Below, piece by piece: positions 23,066 through 34,644 of a stretch of 64,000 nt of DNA. The stretch's first letter is position 1. Each line of letters opens with the position of its first letter. Made by a program: the position numbers and the translations under genes. Source of the DNA: Turnera subulata (taxonomy: Eukaryota; Streptophyta; Magnoliopsida; Malpighiales; Passifloraceae); assembly GCA_028386065.3 (NCBI GenBank), contig JAKUCV010001673.1, positions 1 through 64,000 of the forward strand, given 5' to 3'. Under the pieces are notes generated by a model. That model worked only from the letters and a program-made list of their open reading frames with translations, did no database searches and was not told the DNA's origin.

Positions 23066-23935
23066 TGTTGGATTAAGGTAATTAACATGTGCATTAGTTC
23101 TTAAATAATTAGGCAATTAATGCTAATTAATGATTTAATTTAATTACCTAACCATGTGCTTAATTGATTTTGATTAATTACAAACTATGTTTATGAGTAT
23201 TTTAATCCATCTCCCAAATCATTGAATTAAATATTGAAATCAATTCTTTAAGGTTTGAGGTTACTGGAGTAGGTTTTGGGTTTAGACATGTCGCTTTCAA
23301 GGTGGTTGAGACACTCACCTTTAGCTTGGTGAGCTTGGGATTTGTGGCTATTTGTTGGAGATGCTCCCATGTTCTATAAACCTGGTGTCTAGCTCATTTT
23401 AACTCAGAAAATGTTTGAATAAAGTTCTGGGCAGGTGTCACAATGGATGGATTTGAATATGACCAACCTAGGATCATCAAACCTAAGAGTCTGCTAAGCA
23501 TGTGCTGATTTTCTTGAACTTTGTGGCCACTTGTTGGAGGCGCTCCCATGTGCATAAAACCTGCCATCTTGTTTCTTTCTACTCTGCAGGTATTTGTTTA
23601 AAGGACTGGAAAGCTCTCTTAACGACTCATTTAAATTCAGTCCGACCAAGGAAAATCGAACCTAGGTATCGACTCAGCATGTGCAGGCCACTTTCTGGAA
23701 ATTGATGAACGACTTGGCGCCAACGATGCCAAATCCTGAGGTAGCAGAAAGTGATAGCTAGCCGTTGGATGATGAGGCTCTCACTTCCCCCAGCCTCTAT
23801 AGATTGAAGGAAGACTGAAGAACTCAAGCTAGAGCTGCTATTACGAAGTCTTGACTCTATACTACTAGAGTTATACTTGCAGTTCTCCAAAAGAGCCGAA
23901 TTTGAGTGACATCTTTAAGGCCAAAATATTAAGCT
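23066..23935 (+). mobile_element. 3' LTR of Sirevirus K
   Basis: This starts TGTTGGATTAAGG directly after the polypurine tract. The right end is not certain. Two related segments about 180 bp apart (near 23352 and 23530) share 'ttgttggag-gctcccatgt' and a following 'ataaacctg', indicating an old internal duplication. No target duplication can be tested because the left end of K is outside or deleted. Confidence 0.6.
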
Positions 23936-24189
23936 TAATTGTACATCTTTTTTACTTTTTCATTGAAGATTCCTTGCTGTGAGATTAAACACACCTTAGT
24001 CATTCTTTTCGTATATATTACTTATTTTTCTATGATTGTCTTCGTACCCTTAACATTTATTTTATATTTTTTTAATTATTTCAATAGTGATATTTTCATC
24101 TTTCTATATATATTATCTATTTTCTATTATTATCTAACTACTCTTATTACTTGTTTTACATCTTTTGTTATCATTTCATTATTGTTATC
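23936..24189. other. AT-rich spacer
   Basis: This T-rich DNA has no gene-like signal. Confidence 0.5.
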
Positions 24190-25128
24190 ATTGGCAATAT
24201 TACAAAACTTGAATTCAAAGCTCTTGATATCTCTGGAAGAAATTGTTTGTCATGGGTACTAGATGCTGAAATGTATTTAGATGCTAATGGTGTAGGAGAT
24301 TCCATAGAAGAACGAAACAAAGTACTAGTTCAAATAAGGAGAAAGTTATAATTTTTCTTGGCCTTATTTTCATGACAGACTAAAGACTAATATCTTACTG
24401 TCAAATATCATGCAGATCTTTGTAAAAATCTTAAAGAATGCTTTGACCATTTGAAAATAGTCATTCTTCCAAAAGCCCGATATGATTGGGTACATTTGAG
24501 ATTGCAAGATTTTAAATCTATTCGTGAATACAAATCTGCAATGTTTCCGATTATTTCTCAATTGAGATTATATGGAGAAGGCACTGATGCAAAAATATTA
24601 GAAAATACATTCTCCATATTTCATGCATCCAACATGATCTTACAATAGCAATATCAAGAAAAAGGCTTTAAGAAATATTCTGAATTGATTTCATGCCTTC
24701 TTGTGGCTGAACAAAATAATAAACTCTTAATGAAAAATCATGAGTCTCAACCCACTGCTTTTGGTCGTGGCCGTGGACAAGGTAGTGGCCGCGGACGCGA
24801 GCGTGGACGTAGAAGAAATCATTCTAGTCATCTTGACTGTAATACTTACAACAATGGCAAAGCTAAGGGGAAATGTGTGAATTACGTGAATGAAGGAAAA
24901 AAAAACTATGATAAGAAACATTTTGAATCTACTCGTTATCGATGTGGCATGACAAGTCATTGGGCATGTGGTAGAACAAAGTACTTGGTAGAGCTTTATC
25001 AAGCATTTATAAAAGACAAAAATAAGGTTGTTGAAACCAATTTTGTTCAAGATGATGACCAAAATGTTAACTTTCGGGCTAATTCATATCTAGATATTGA
25101 TGATTACCATCCGATCGAGTTTAAATAA
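24190..25128 (+). pseudogene. Copia gag (UBN2 and zinc knuckle) relic
   Basis: Pieces at 24190-24350, 24451-24648 and 24685-25128 give ITKLEFKALDISGRNCLSW, VILPKARYDWVHLRLQDF, YQEKGFKKYSELISCLLVAE, an RGRGQGSGRGRERGR tract and a degenerate zinc knuckle (YRCGMTSHWACGRT, lacking normal spacing). This is the gag of a widespread plant copia family. Several stops and no pol downstream show it is a fragment. Confidence 0.75.
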
Positions 25129-26329
25129 CCTTGCAAATAAACCAAATCCAACAGAAACAAGATAAACAAAACAATTGAACCATCCGACTGGGTTAAAATA
25201 ACCTTGCAAATAAACCAAATCCGGATTGAACCGGGACCTGCGCATGTTTCGGTCCGATTTGCTATGATTTTATTCATTTTTTTAATCGATAAGAACTAGG
25301 GAAAGTGACTGGTTTGTAACAAACCGGTCGAACCTTTCATGGATTTACTGGTTGAAACATTACTTTTCTGATTTAAAATTAAAACAACCCTTGACATCTT
25401 AATGATATTTAAAGTGTCTAATTGATTAAACTATTACAATTGGAGTGCTTACCCCTTAGGGTGAGGCCTGGGCCCTGCTCCTCGCCTTGGGTCGCATCAT
25501 GTGGAATTTTGACGTGAGTCCCACCTTTTTAAACTTTCTTCCCTGAAATTAAAATTCCATGTCCAATGTGGATGCCAATCAGGCTGAGCCAGGTAGGGTA
25601 AGTCCGCCTCCGACCCGGACTCTTAATTTAAGCAAGTTGGGTAAGACATAGACTAATTATGGATTGGGTAGGGTAAAGTATTATTTTTTTATCCAACAGA
25701 TAAAAAGGACTCAGGTAAGGATATACCCACTATAACGTTAAGTAAAAAATGAGATCTAGCTAATTAAAGAAAAAAATAAAAAATTTGAACATTATTTTTT
25801 TTTTTTTGATGTAAACGATATCTTTATCCATCACTGAAAATCATATGTATAGAAACAACAATCAAAGAGAAATGATTGCATTGTAGAAAAAACCCTTTAA
25901 AACACCATATTCACGGGAACATAAGAAAAACAACAATAATGCTAGAGTTATTAAGATTTTGTTACTAATCTAGAGTTATTAAGATTTTGTTACTAAGACT
26001 TGTATTCATACTGAGATCCTACCCGGATCCGGTCAATTCGGTTCTCAATAATACTCTACTGTTTTTTATACCTATATAGCGAGTTTGAGTGGATATGAGT
26101 AGATCCGAAAAAATAGTCATTCCTAATGCCCACGAAGCTGCCCAGGGGACATGAATGGTACAATTAACAAAAGTCGGGTAAAAGATTGTTGCAAAAAAAA
26201 TTTTAAGTACAACACTGGTACAAATTAGAACTTGGATACCAAAAACCCCAAATCCCTAAAATAAAAGAACGAGTCCAATAAACACTAAACAGTTGCGAAT
26301 GGACTCTGTATATTCACCCACATTTAGTG
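25129..26329. other. Intergenic DNA with short direct repeats
   Basis: No gene is seen. 'ataaccttgcaaataaaccaaatcc' occurs twice (about 25127 and 25198) in shortened form. A 28-bp tandem copy of 'ctagagttattaagattttg...' lies at about 25942-25998. A poly-T run lies at 25795-25808. Stretches such as 'aaccggtcgaacc' (25320) resemble the MITE at 31396. Confidence 0.5.
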
Positions 26330-26640
26330 ATTATGCTCTATTAATCATCAAAAGATGATGTAGAAGTAGCATCCCTCATTTCTATTACTTGGTTCTGGGG
26401 GTGGGTTTTCATGGGTCATCGCTTCACTAATTTGTCCTACATTCAACCACTATCCCGAAACTTTAAACTTCTCCCGCTCAATAGCCACCTCTTACATTGT
26501 GGGACGTTTGTTTCCCCATAAATGCAAGCATCTATTTACCACCTTAGCAACTTCTTCAAACTCTTCTTGCTGACAATGAAGTTTAACTCGACTATGTCCA
26601 TCTTTTGATTTCTTATTCTTAACCCTCCTTGTCTTGGTAA
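26330..26640 (-). pseudogene. Decayed WAK-like kinase C-terminal fragment
   Basis: The minus strand encodes HCQQEEFEEVAKVVNRCLHL, then WGNKRPTM, then after a stop EVAIEREKF. This lines up with [38 protein letters not shown] of the intact kinase at 27276-28463. Only the last kinase subdomain and tail are present. It lies directly downstream of the intact gene in the same orientation, so it is probably the remains of a tandem duplicate. Confidence 0.75.
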
Positions 26641-27275
26641 GCATAAGTGGTCCTTTTAGAATCAATTAATAAGTGGCCATTTCGTTGTCTTTTTACCATT
26701 ATTAGTTTAGTCCTTAGTCCATTCGTGATATTCTTTCCCCAATTTAATGCTATGAGGATCAAATGAAAATTCCACCACCAACTTGGTTGCTTGTTACAAA
26801 TTAAGGATGCGTTTGGGAACGGTTTTGTGTTTTTAGTTCTTAAGAACTGTTTTGAAAGTTAAGAACTGACAACTGTTTTGAGGGTGCCGACACATCGAAA
26901 ATTCGTTTGGATTTGGCTATCCAAGGGGTAGGCTGTTTTATAGTATCTAATCCCTAATATTTGTTCAGATTTGGCTATACACTGTTGCCATTGAATCACC
27001 AGCAACATTCACAAAGCATGGAAAATGACACTTGCTACATGTCATCCTGAAATATGGGTCCATAATGGTTTAAGCTTGTGATATAGGCGGTGGTTAACAA
27101 TAAACTTCCACTAGACCAAGCATTAACAACAATACGTAATCGAGAAAGCAACAACTACTCCCAAAATCATCAAATCCATAAACAAAAAACAAAGTTACCT
27201 GCTGACAAATTCTCTCATCATGAAACTAAAAAGCAACAAAACAAGAGTCAATGAAAGTTTTTCATTGCATAATCA
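26641..27275. other. Intergenic DNA downstream of the receptor kinase
   Basis: There is no gene. It includes the 3' flank of the kinase gene on its right side. Nothing else was recognised. Confidence 0.5.
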
Positions 27276-30228
27276 TCATGCTTTATAATTAATCAAAGGT
27301 TCAATATCTAGTGATAAATCTCCATCATCATCAAACTCATCCAGAGATGTTATGGAAATAGCATCCTGGGCTACTTCAAGCGTGAGACTTTCTGTGGCCT
27401 CCTTAACTCTTTCAATTTTCAACAACTTTCTAGAATGTCGAATTTTCTCCAGCTCTGCAGCTACTTGTTTCATTGTGGGCCGTCCACTTCCCCTTAGACG
27501 CAAGCATTGCTTGGCCAGATTAGCAACTGCAGTAAATTCTTCTGGCGGACAATGTTGTTTGATTCGACCGTCGAGAATATCAAAAAGCATGTTTTGTTCC
27601 ATTGCAGAAATAAAATGTGAGGCTAGACTTATGCTTTCTGTTGGAGTTGCTGCAAAAACAGGTTTCAGTCCACTTAAAAGCTCCACAAGAACAACACCAA
27701 AACTGTAAACATCGCTCTTCTCTGTAAACTGACTGGATTGGAAATACTCTGGGTCCAAGTATCCAAAAGTGCCTGCTACATTAGTGGTGAGATGAGTCTG
27801 ATCAATTTCAATTATCCTTGAAAGTCCAAAATCTGAGACTTTGGCTCTATGTTTCTCATCCAAGAGAATGTTGGTGGACTTAATATCACGGTGATATATC
27901 GGCACAGACGCTCCCGAATGAAGGTATGAAAGGACTCCAGCAATTTCAGTAGCAATCCTCAACCGCATTTCCCATGGCAAATGGACTTCCTGACTTTGAT
28001 CGTGTAGGTATTGGAATAAAGTTCCATTTGGAATGAACTCATAGACCAATAAAGGTACTTCAGTCTCCAAGCAACATCCTAGGAGCTTAACCACATTTCT
28101 GTGATTGATTTGTGATAGAATGAGAAGCTCATTAATAAACTCTTTCACTTTCCCTCCAATCACCGAATTGGATCTCTTTACTGCAACAATTGTACCATCT
28201 CGTAGCATTCCTTTATAAACAGTGCCTTGGCCTCCTCTACCAAGTTTTCGATCCTCACTAAAATGGTCTGTGGCAAGTTCTAGCTCCTTCACACTATATA
28301 TCTTTGTCCTCTGCACATTGTCATAGCTAGAGGATAGTTGTTGTTTGAGTAATAAGCCACCATTCTGTTGAAAAAATTTATTTCTCAGTTTGGCATTCAT
28401 CCTCTTCTTAAGAAGCTTATGTATCCACCGTAAGATGGCGACTAATGACAGGATTGTAGCCACACCACCTACAACTGCTCAATCATAAAAAGAAAACCGA
28501 AAGACATTCACACTCGTGATTCGAAGAATCCTAAACACATACAATAAAGAAAATCAGAGAATTTGTGTAACTGTGTATTATATTACATTATATTGTTATA
28601 TATGGATATTCTTTTTCTGTATTGTCTTTATCAAGTGAAAAAGTTACAGAATGCAAAAGCTACACAATTATCATCAAAGTCAAGGTGAATGAAATCACAT
28701 TCATTGATCAAGTGAACACAATCCCAGTTAGAGAACATACATAGATATTATCACCAGAAACCTCAGAAAAGACGGCAAGCATACCTATAACTGTGATCCA
28801 AAGTTTGCTGACCTCACATTTAAAACCTCCATATGTATTCACACACCTTGTTATACCCCTGCAGGTATTTCGTGTTGGATCATCGCACTCGTTGTAATCT
28901 GAAAAGCAAAAAAGGACAGAAAAGACTAGTTGATGAATCTGAGATGGGAATGAAAGCAACGAGTCAAGGGATGAACACGGGCAGGGGCTGTGCTTGCTTG
29001 GTCATATTATATAAAGGCCAAGAATAACACTACTTGTAGTTATGACGCATGTAGTAGATCTCCCTTGGATTTCATCTAATTAAGGGGTCATGGATTCGTA
29101 GTGGTGGGATTGAGGGTGGTTGAGGATTGAAGGATTGGATAGTTTATAGGATTCCAATGTACATAAAAAAGAAGAAAGAAAGAAAATAACACTACCAGAG
29201 TGGATACATGAAGCTAGATCAGAAGATTGGATGAGATGGTATTCTTAAAGAAGCTGAAATCAGGGGAGGGTTGTATTACTATTACCTGCACATCCTTGTG
29301 GGCTGTAAGGATTACCCTGGAAGTTAGTATTGCATCCGCATCCAACCGCGGTGACAAGAGTTGAGTCCAGAGGTCTGTAATCCTCGCAATGGAGGGTTTT
29401 TTGGTAGGCATTGGTGCTGAAATTTGATAGCCAAACCAGGGACAGGGTAACGTATTCCATATCCTGAGCTTTCCCGGGATCATCTAACGTATCCATCAAC
29501 CAGTTGCGATCTGCTGCAAAGGCAAGCCTGCATTCATCATCATCGACTACTTTGCCTTGGTTATCATTACTAGTCCTGCTACTACTACTGTTGTTGTTGT
29601 TGTTGTTTAAACTACGCACACTTGGATTCAGAACCTGAAGGCCAGGTTGTAGAGGGGCGAGACAACAGTTTTCAGCCACACAGAAAGCGATCTGCTCGTC
29701 AGTCCAGTCTACAACGCCTCTCCGCCAGCTGCAGGTTGATTTGCAACTCACAGTGGGGATTGTGTCGAAGTCTCCGGAGGTGGAGTAAGCAATAGTGTTG
29801 CATCCTACTCCAACCAAGACATTATGGGAATTGGAGAACATAAATGGGCTTCCTGTCAAATTCACAAGTGTGGATGTGGATGTGGATGTGGATGAGGATG
29901 CCTTTCTGCTACAATTCCCTGAGGATGTTATGGGTCCTTTCACCCCAACGCTATCCATAGATGGTGAGAATTGAAGCACCTCTGCTTTGATGCTCCGGAT
30001 AAAAGCTGTAGCTGTTGTTTGGTTGCATTCAATCTCGAACGCTTTGTCCCTGTAGCATTCTGGTAGCATCCCAAATGGGTATGGAATCCGAATCTTCCCA
30101 CAATACTGCTCCTCGCAATCCACCTTCTCATTAGTTGCCTTTGCCTCATCTGCTGTTGCTCCTCCTCCAATATCAAGCAACACCACCCACATTAATGCAG
30201 GCACCAGCAGCAGCAGCTTCAAAACCAT
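27276..30228 (-). CDS. Wall-associated-kinase-like receptor (three exons)
   Basis: Exons on the minus strand are 30228-29286, 28898-28785 and 28474-27276, with GT-AG introns (GTAATAG...TTTTCAG and GTATGC...GAGCAG). The joined frame is 2256 bp, 751 residues plus stop. Order: signal peptide (1-26); GUB_WAK_bind-like region with C-x-CG and IPYPFG (about 37-50); cysteine-rich extracellular part; a partial calcium-binding EGF ([20 protein letters not shown], 315-345) that lacks its last cysteines; a membrane segment (about 346-368) formed across intron 2; and a full Ser/Thr kinase (P-loop [11 protein letters not shown] near 431, Lys452, HRD Asp549, DFG Asp567, GYLDPEY). WAK/WAKL proteins bind cell-wall pectin or ligands and signal through the cytosolic kinase. 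Codon microsatellites encode ST and N/S runs. All catalytic residues are present, so it is probably functional. Exon joins are inferred from splice sites and phase. Confidence 0.88.
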
Positions 30229-30934
30229 GGTTTTTTTTTCCCCCCTTCCCTTGATCCCTTCTCTGTAATACTAGTTAGTATCTTTTCTTTTTCTTCTCTT
30301 GGGGGGAGGGGGTCTTTTCGAGAGAGCAGAGCAGGAACTACTCCTTGCTCATTATTTTATTCGGCTCATCTTTTTTGACTTCTTTCGTCTGTATCCATAC
30401 GGGGGAGACTTGTGTTCAAAAAAAGAAAAAAATCCATACGGGGGAGACGGGTCAAATGCATTTTATCTCCCTTTTTTTCTTTCAAAAAAAAAAAAAGAAG
30501 GAATCTACAGAGTCTATCCCCATTCGTTCCATTCATTAACATCATAAAAACAAAAACAAAAACAAAAAAAAAAAACTTAACAAAACAACCCATCTCTTCG
30601 TCTCCTACTCCCCTTCTTATGCTTTCCTCCATGCACCAAAAGAGTTAAACCTCCTATAACAAAATAGTCACAAAGTAGGAGAGACAGTTCGCTTGTTGAG
30701 TTGTGAGACAAAAAAGGCTCGATTGTGAAGTGGGGAGACGATAGTGCGATTTCTGTGCCGATCGTGTCCCATACATACATGCTGTCGTGCTTTCGTCGTA
30801 TGTGCGATTTCTGTGCTGATTGTATATTGCCAAGTTCAATTTGCTCTGATGGAAAACCAACTAACAATAAAAGATTGGCAGAGTTTGATCAGCATACTGA
30901 TATGGGAGAAGAGAAAAAACTTAATTGAGAAGGA
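30229..30934. other. Upstream region of the kinase gene
   Basis: This is the promoter side of the kinase gene, with homopurine/homopyrimidine tracts (30228-30245, 30290-30310) and (caaaaa)n near 30545-30575. A near-repeat 'gtgcgatttctgtgc' occurs at about 30749 and 30801. No definite TATA box was chosen. Confidence 0.45.
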
Positions 30935-30990
30935 AATGAAGTTCAAGAATTTCAAAGGCTTCAGGGAGACCCTTAAGAATATGACTATTT
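30935..30990 (+). pseudogene. Mutator-like transposase, N-terminal exon piece (M)
   Basis: The plus strand encodes MKFKNFKGFRETLKN and a stop a few codons later. This matches the start of the MuDR N-terminal domain (typically 'VGM-F---KEFREALRNY'). The next part of that domain, 'DFVYVQNDSDKIT', appears at about 33568, after element D. The 100 bp from 30991 may be intron. M is therefore interrupted by D. Confidence 0.55.
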
Positions 30991-31090
30991 AGTTGGTATT
31001 TTTCAGAGTAATAAAAAAGAATACACTTTTAATTATTAGATTTTTATCATCAACAATTTATGATGTGTTTATTCTATCTATCCTCACTTC

Positions 31091-31365
31091 TGTTAAGAAA
31101 AATGGCATTGTTGGTTCATGTTGACTTGTTCATGTTTAGTTACTAGTAGTTCCAATAATCATGCATTGTCATAGACAAATCTGTTTAGGTTTCATAGTTT
31201 TTACATTACAGATTTTTAGCTATTTTTCTCTTTTAAGTTGTAACTAGCTACACCTATATAGGTGGGTGGTTATCTTTTTTCTCTATATAAGTTCATGGAT
31301 AATACATACCAAAATAGGAGTTTTCCTATCTCTTTTTAACCTTTGTTTCTCTGTAAGTTCCAACA
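31091..31365 (+). repeat. 5' LTR of D
   Basis: This 275-bp LTR begins TGTTAAGAAAAATGG and ends AAGTTCCAACA. It has a 'ctctatataagttcatgg' TATA-type block near 31283. It differs from the 3' copy by substitutions and an 11-bp indel ('tccagtgatga' only in the 3' LTR), so the insertion is not recent. Confidence 0.9.
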
Positions 31366-31366
31366 A

Positions 31367-31380
31367 TGGTAGCGGAGCCA
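31367..31380 (+). promoter_or_regulatory. Primer-binding site of D
   Basis: TGGTAGCGGAGCC follows the 5' LTR after one A. It is the same 13-mer as in A and E. Confidence 0.85.
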
Positions 31381-31395
31381 CAGTAGTTCTTACAG

Positions 31396-31572
31396 GCAAG
31401 GTTTTGAAAACCGGACCGGGCATCGAACCGGCGAAGGTAGTAGATCAATATAACCGGGACTAAACCGGGGTAAAACCGGGGTTCAACCGGAATTTCAGCA
31501 GACCGGAGATGTGCTAGAAAGGCGGTTGAACCGGGATAACCGGTCGAACCGGTCCGGTTTTGATAACCTTGC
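31396..31572. mobile_element. 177-bp MITE-like insertion in the D leader
   Basis: Terminal inverted repeats of 24 bp are 'gcaaggtt-tgaaaaccggaccgg' at the left and its near-reverse complement at 31549-31572. Flanks TTACAG (31390-31395) and TTACAA (31573-31578) look like a target duplication with one mismatch. The interior is rich in ACCGG/CCGGT and non-coding. It resembles short, CCGG-rich plant MITEs; the superfamily is not assigned. Confidence 0.7.
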
Positions 31573-31655
31573 TTACAAGACCAAAGTTTTTTAAAACCCA
31601 AAACACCACACCAGAAACACATTTCCTTTAAACACTTTTCCAATCAACACAGTCA

Positions 31656-33074
31656 ATGGCATCCAGTAGCCAATCTTTATCTCCACCCATCATTCTCACT
31701 TGTGAAAACTATCATGTTTGGTCAGTGAAGATGCAAGCCTTTTTTGAAGCCTATGACCTTTGGGAAACCATTACAGAAAGCAAACCAATACCACCATTAC
31801 CGCCAAATCCCACATTAGCTCAAATAAAGACTCTCAGTGAGGACAAGGCGAAAAAATCAAAGGCGAAGTCTATTATTCAGAATGCTGTATCAGACACTGT
31901 TTTTTACAAGATCATGGCTTGTAGCACAGCAAAAGAGGCTTGGGACAGACTTAAAGAAGAATACCGAGGCAGCGATAGGACACGTCAAATGCAAGTGCTC
32001 AACCTGAAAAGAGAATTCGAGTCACTGAATATACGAGATGATGAAACTATAGGCAAGTATGCTGACCGAATCTCTTTGATTGTTAATAATATTAGACTGC
32101 TTGGTGAAGATTTTCCAGCTAAGAGAGTAGTGGAGAAAGTTCTAGTGACCCTTCCGGAGAGATTTGAATCCAAAATTTCTTCTCTTGAAGAGTCCAAAGA
32201 TTTGAACAACATTTCTCTAAGTGAGCTGATGAGTGCCCTCCAAGCACAAGAGCAAAGAAGGACAATGAGGCAAGAGAGGTTCACTGAAGGAGCTTTGTAT
32301 GTACAAAAACAATTCTCTAGTAAGGGAAAGCAACTAGACAATAGCAATGGAGGTTCAAAGAAGACTTTTCCTCCTTGTAATCATTGCAAAAAGACAACGC
32401 ATCTAGAAAAATATTGTTGGTGGAGAGCTGATGCTATATGTGGTAATTGTAAACAAAAGGGACATATTGTCAAAGTCTGCAAATCAAGAAATTTTCAAGC
32501 ACAAGTGGCACAAAATAATGACTTGCAGGAGGAGCAACTTTTTGTTGTTTCTTTTCTTTCTACTAATAACCCCTTTAATGCTTGGCTTATTGATAGTGGA
32601 TGCACAAATCACCTGTCCAATGATGCTGCCATGTTCAAGTGCCTTGATGATTCCTTCAAATCCCAAGTGAAAGTAGGAAATAGAGAGCTCTTAGAAGTCA
32701 AAGGCAAAGGTTCTGTGGTTGTTTCAACAGTATCAGGTACCAAAGTTATTCCTGATATTTTATATGCACCAAATATTAGCCAAAATCTGTTGAGTATTGG
32801 ACAAATGCTTGAAAAGAATTACTCATTGGTTTTTAAGGATCACGAATGTACTATTTCTGATCCTTCTGGAGTAGAATTGTTCACTGTCAAAATGAACAAT
32901 AGAGTATTTGCTTTAGAGTGGGAAAAAGTGAATGAACAGGCCTATGTCAGCACCTCACAGATGGTTACAAATCTTGATCATATTGATCGGGAAGATGAAA
33001 CATTTTTTGATGCTCAAGTTGGTGAGATCTTTCAACAAGATGAGTCGAAAAAAATCACCAATTCAAGCAAATGA
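31656..33074 (+). CDS. Gag-protease protein of element D
   Basis: This is an intact 472-codon ORF. Residues about 10-215 form a UBN2/DUF4219-type copia gag (ENYHVWSVKMQAFFEAYDLW, AKEAWDRLKEEY, VVEKVLVTLPERFESKI). Two zinc knuckles follow, CNHCKKTTHLEKYC (241-254) and CGNCKQKGHIVKVC (262-275), and then a copia protease with active site LIDSGCTNHL (311-320). The protein would form particles and bind RNA. After the stop, traces of integrase start (LKLIHTGVC) and RNase H end (FVTNMPRRS) remain, so the 3 kb between was deleted. The open frame survives although pol is lost. Confidence 0.85.
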   Translation: MASSSQSLSPPIILTCENYHVWSVKMQAFFEAYDLWETITESKPIPPLPPNPTLAQIKTLSEDKAKKSKAKSIIQNAVSDTVFYKIMACSTAKEAWDRLKEEYRGSDRTRQMQVLNLKREFESLNIRDDETIGKYADRISLIVNNIRLLGEDFPAKRVVEKVLVTLPERFESKISSLEESKDLNNISLSELMSALQAQEQRRTMRQERFTEGALYVQKQFSSKGKQLDNSNGGSKKTFPPCNHCKKTTHLEKYCWWRADAICGNCKQKGHIVKVCKSRNFQAQVAQNNDLQEEQLFVVSFLSTNNPFNAWLIDSGCTNHLSNDAAMFKCLDDSFKSQVKVGNRELLEVKGKGSVVVSTVSGTKVIPDILYAPNISQNLLSIGQMLEKNYSLVFKDHECTISDPSGVELFTVKMNNRVFALEWEKVNEQAYVSTSQMVTNLDHIDREDETFFDAQVGEIFQQDESKKITNSSK

Positions 33075-33266
33075 AGCAAGGACAGGTAACAAAAAATTGA
33101 AGCTCATCCACACTGGTGTATGTAGCCCAACCAAAGCACAAGCTTCAAGTGATTCACAGCCAAGGCTGCAAGTTCCACTCCTTGAAAATATTTTTTCTAA
33201 GTTGCTGAGTAAGAACAAGATTGAAGATCTAGGAGGAGTGTTTGTCACCAACATGCCAAGGAGGAG

Positions 33267-33552
33267 TGTTAAGAAAAATAGCATTGTTGGTTCCTGTTGA
33301 CTTGTTCATGTTTAGTTACTAGTAGTTCCAATAATCATGCATTGTCACAGTCAAATCTGTTTAGGTTTCATAGTTGCTACATTGCAGATTTTTAGCTATT
33401 TTTCTCTTTTAAGTTGTAACAAGCTACACCTACATAGGTAGGTGGTTATTTTTTTTCCCTATATATGTTCATGGTCCAGTGATGAATAATACATACCAAA
33501 ATAGGAGTTTTTCTATCTCTTTTTAACCTTTGTTTCTCTGTAAGTTCCAACA
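33267..33552 (+). repeat. 3' LTR of D
   Basis: This 286-bp LTR starts TGTTAAG after the purine tract 'ccaaggaggag' and ends CCAACA at 33552. It is followed by ACTTC, the second copy of the target duplication. Confidence 0.9.
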
Positions 33553-34644
33553 ACTTCAAGCTGGAAACGACTTTGTTTATGTTCAAAATGACAGTGATAA
33601 GATCACAACAAAATATGCTTAAAGGTTGTCCTTAGAGAATTCACTCATCTGCCCAACCACATAGAGATTGTTGGATGATTAAAAGGTTTAATTCTGAATA
33701 CACTTGTGGAAGAACATATGAGCATAAGAAAGCTAGTGCAAGCTGGGTAGCTAGGTAATACATGGAAGATGTTAGGGATAATCCTAATGTAGAACCACGT
33801 GTGCTTGTGGAGAGAGTCAGAAGGGATTGTAATATAATTGTTTCTAGTAGCAAATGTGATAGAACAAAAAAAATTGCTCTTACTGCTATTAGGGGTGATA
33901 CGAGCCTACAATATCACTCATTAAGAAATTATTATGAGGCAGTGTTAAAGTACAATTCATGGATGGATTACTATCAAGTTATTTGCTCCAGATGGTATAT
34001 TTCAAAGGGTTATTTGCTTGAAGGCTTGCAAAGCTGCAGCGCTGAAAGATGCAAATGATGGTTTATTTCGCATAGCATGGACAGTAATTTAGTCAGAATG
34101 CAAGGACATTTGGGCATTGTTCTTGGAGTTATTATTTGAAGAAATTGATCGAGGAGAATGGATGGACTTTTATTTCTGATAGACAAAAAGTAAGTCAAAA
34201 ATAAAATAAATACTATTTTTGTCAAAATAATTTGTCTTTATTATACTTCTATAATCGTACACTAATCTTGATTCATTAGGAATTGACAAGTCTATTCGAT
34301 AATGAACTAAGCATGGTGGAGTATAGATTCTGTCGAAGACATCTACTGTGTACTTTTAAGAAATAATGGGATTCCAAGACATTTAAAGATTATTTGTGGA
34401 ATGTTGCCCGAGCTTGCACGGAGAATACCTTTAAGTATTGGATGAGAATGCCAAAAAAAATTCTAGATGGTGGTAAAGAGGCTCATAATTGGTTGATGAA
34501 GATTGACACAAGGTTTTGGATAAGGCATAAGATGAGTCCAAGACCTAAATGTGAACTTCTTCTCAACAATTTGGTTGAGAGCTTTAATGCTCATATACTA
34601 CAAGTAAGGGACAAGCCGATCATCATTATGTTGGAGTGGATTAG
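33553..34644 (+). pseudogene. Mutator-like (MULE) transposase, central part (M)
   Basis: Shifting frames encode a MuDR-type transposase: DFVYVQNDSDKIT; a CGRTYEHKKASASWVAR zinc-binding block; YMEDVRDNPNVEPRVL (33762-34058); degenerate catalytic-core pieces (ISDRQK; FCRRHL); and 34394-34663 (LWNVARACTENTFKYWM, PRPKCELLLNNLVESFNAH, PIIIMLEWIS). A GT-AG intron lies at about 34190-34279. Several frameshifts and stops show decay. The gene resumes at 39458 after element E. Confidence 0.8.

Larger units (their letters stand above)
31091..33552 (+). mobile_element. Copia-derived non-autonomous element D (gag-protease only)
   Basis: The element is bounded by LTRs 31091-31365 and 33267-33552 (TGTTAAG...CCAACA) and by the target duplication ACTTC (31086-31090, 33553-33557). 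It holds a primer site, a 472-codon gag-protease ORF and a polypurine tract, but no integrase core, RT or RNase H. Total length is 2462 bp. It lies inside Mutator transposase remnant M. Confidence 0.93.
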
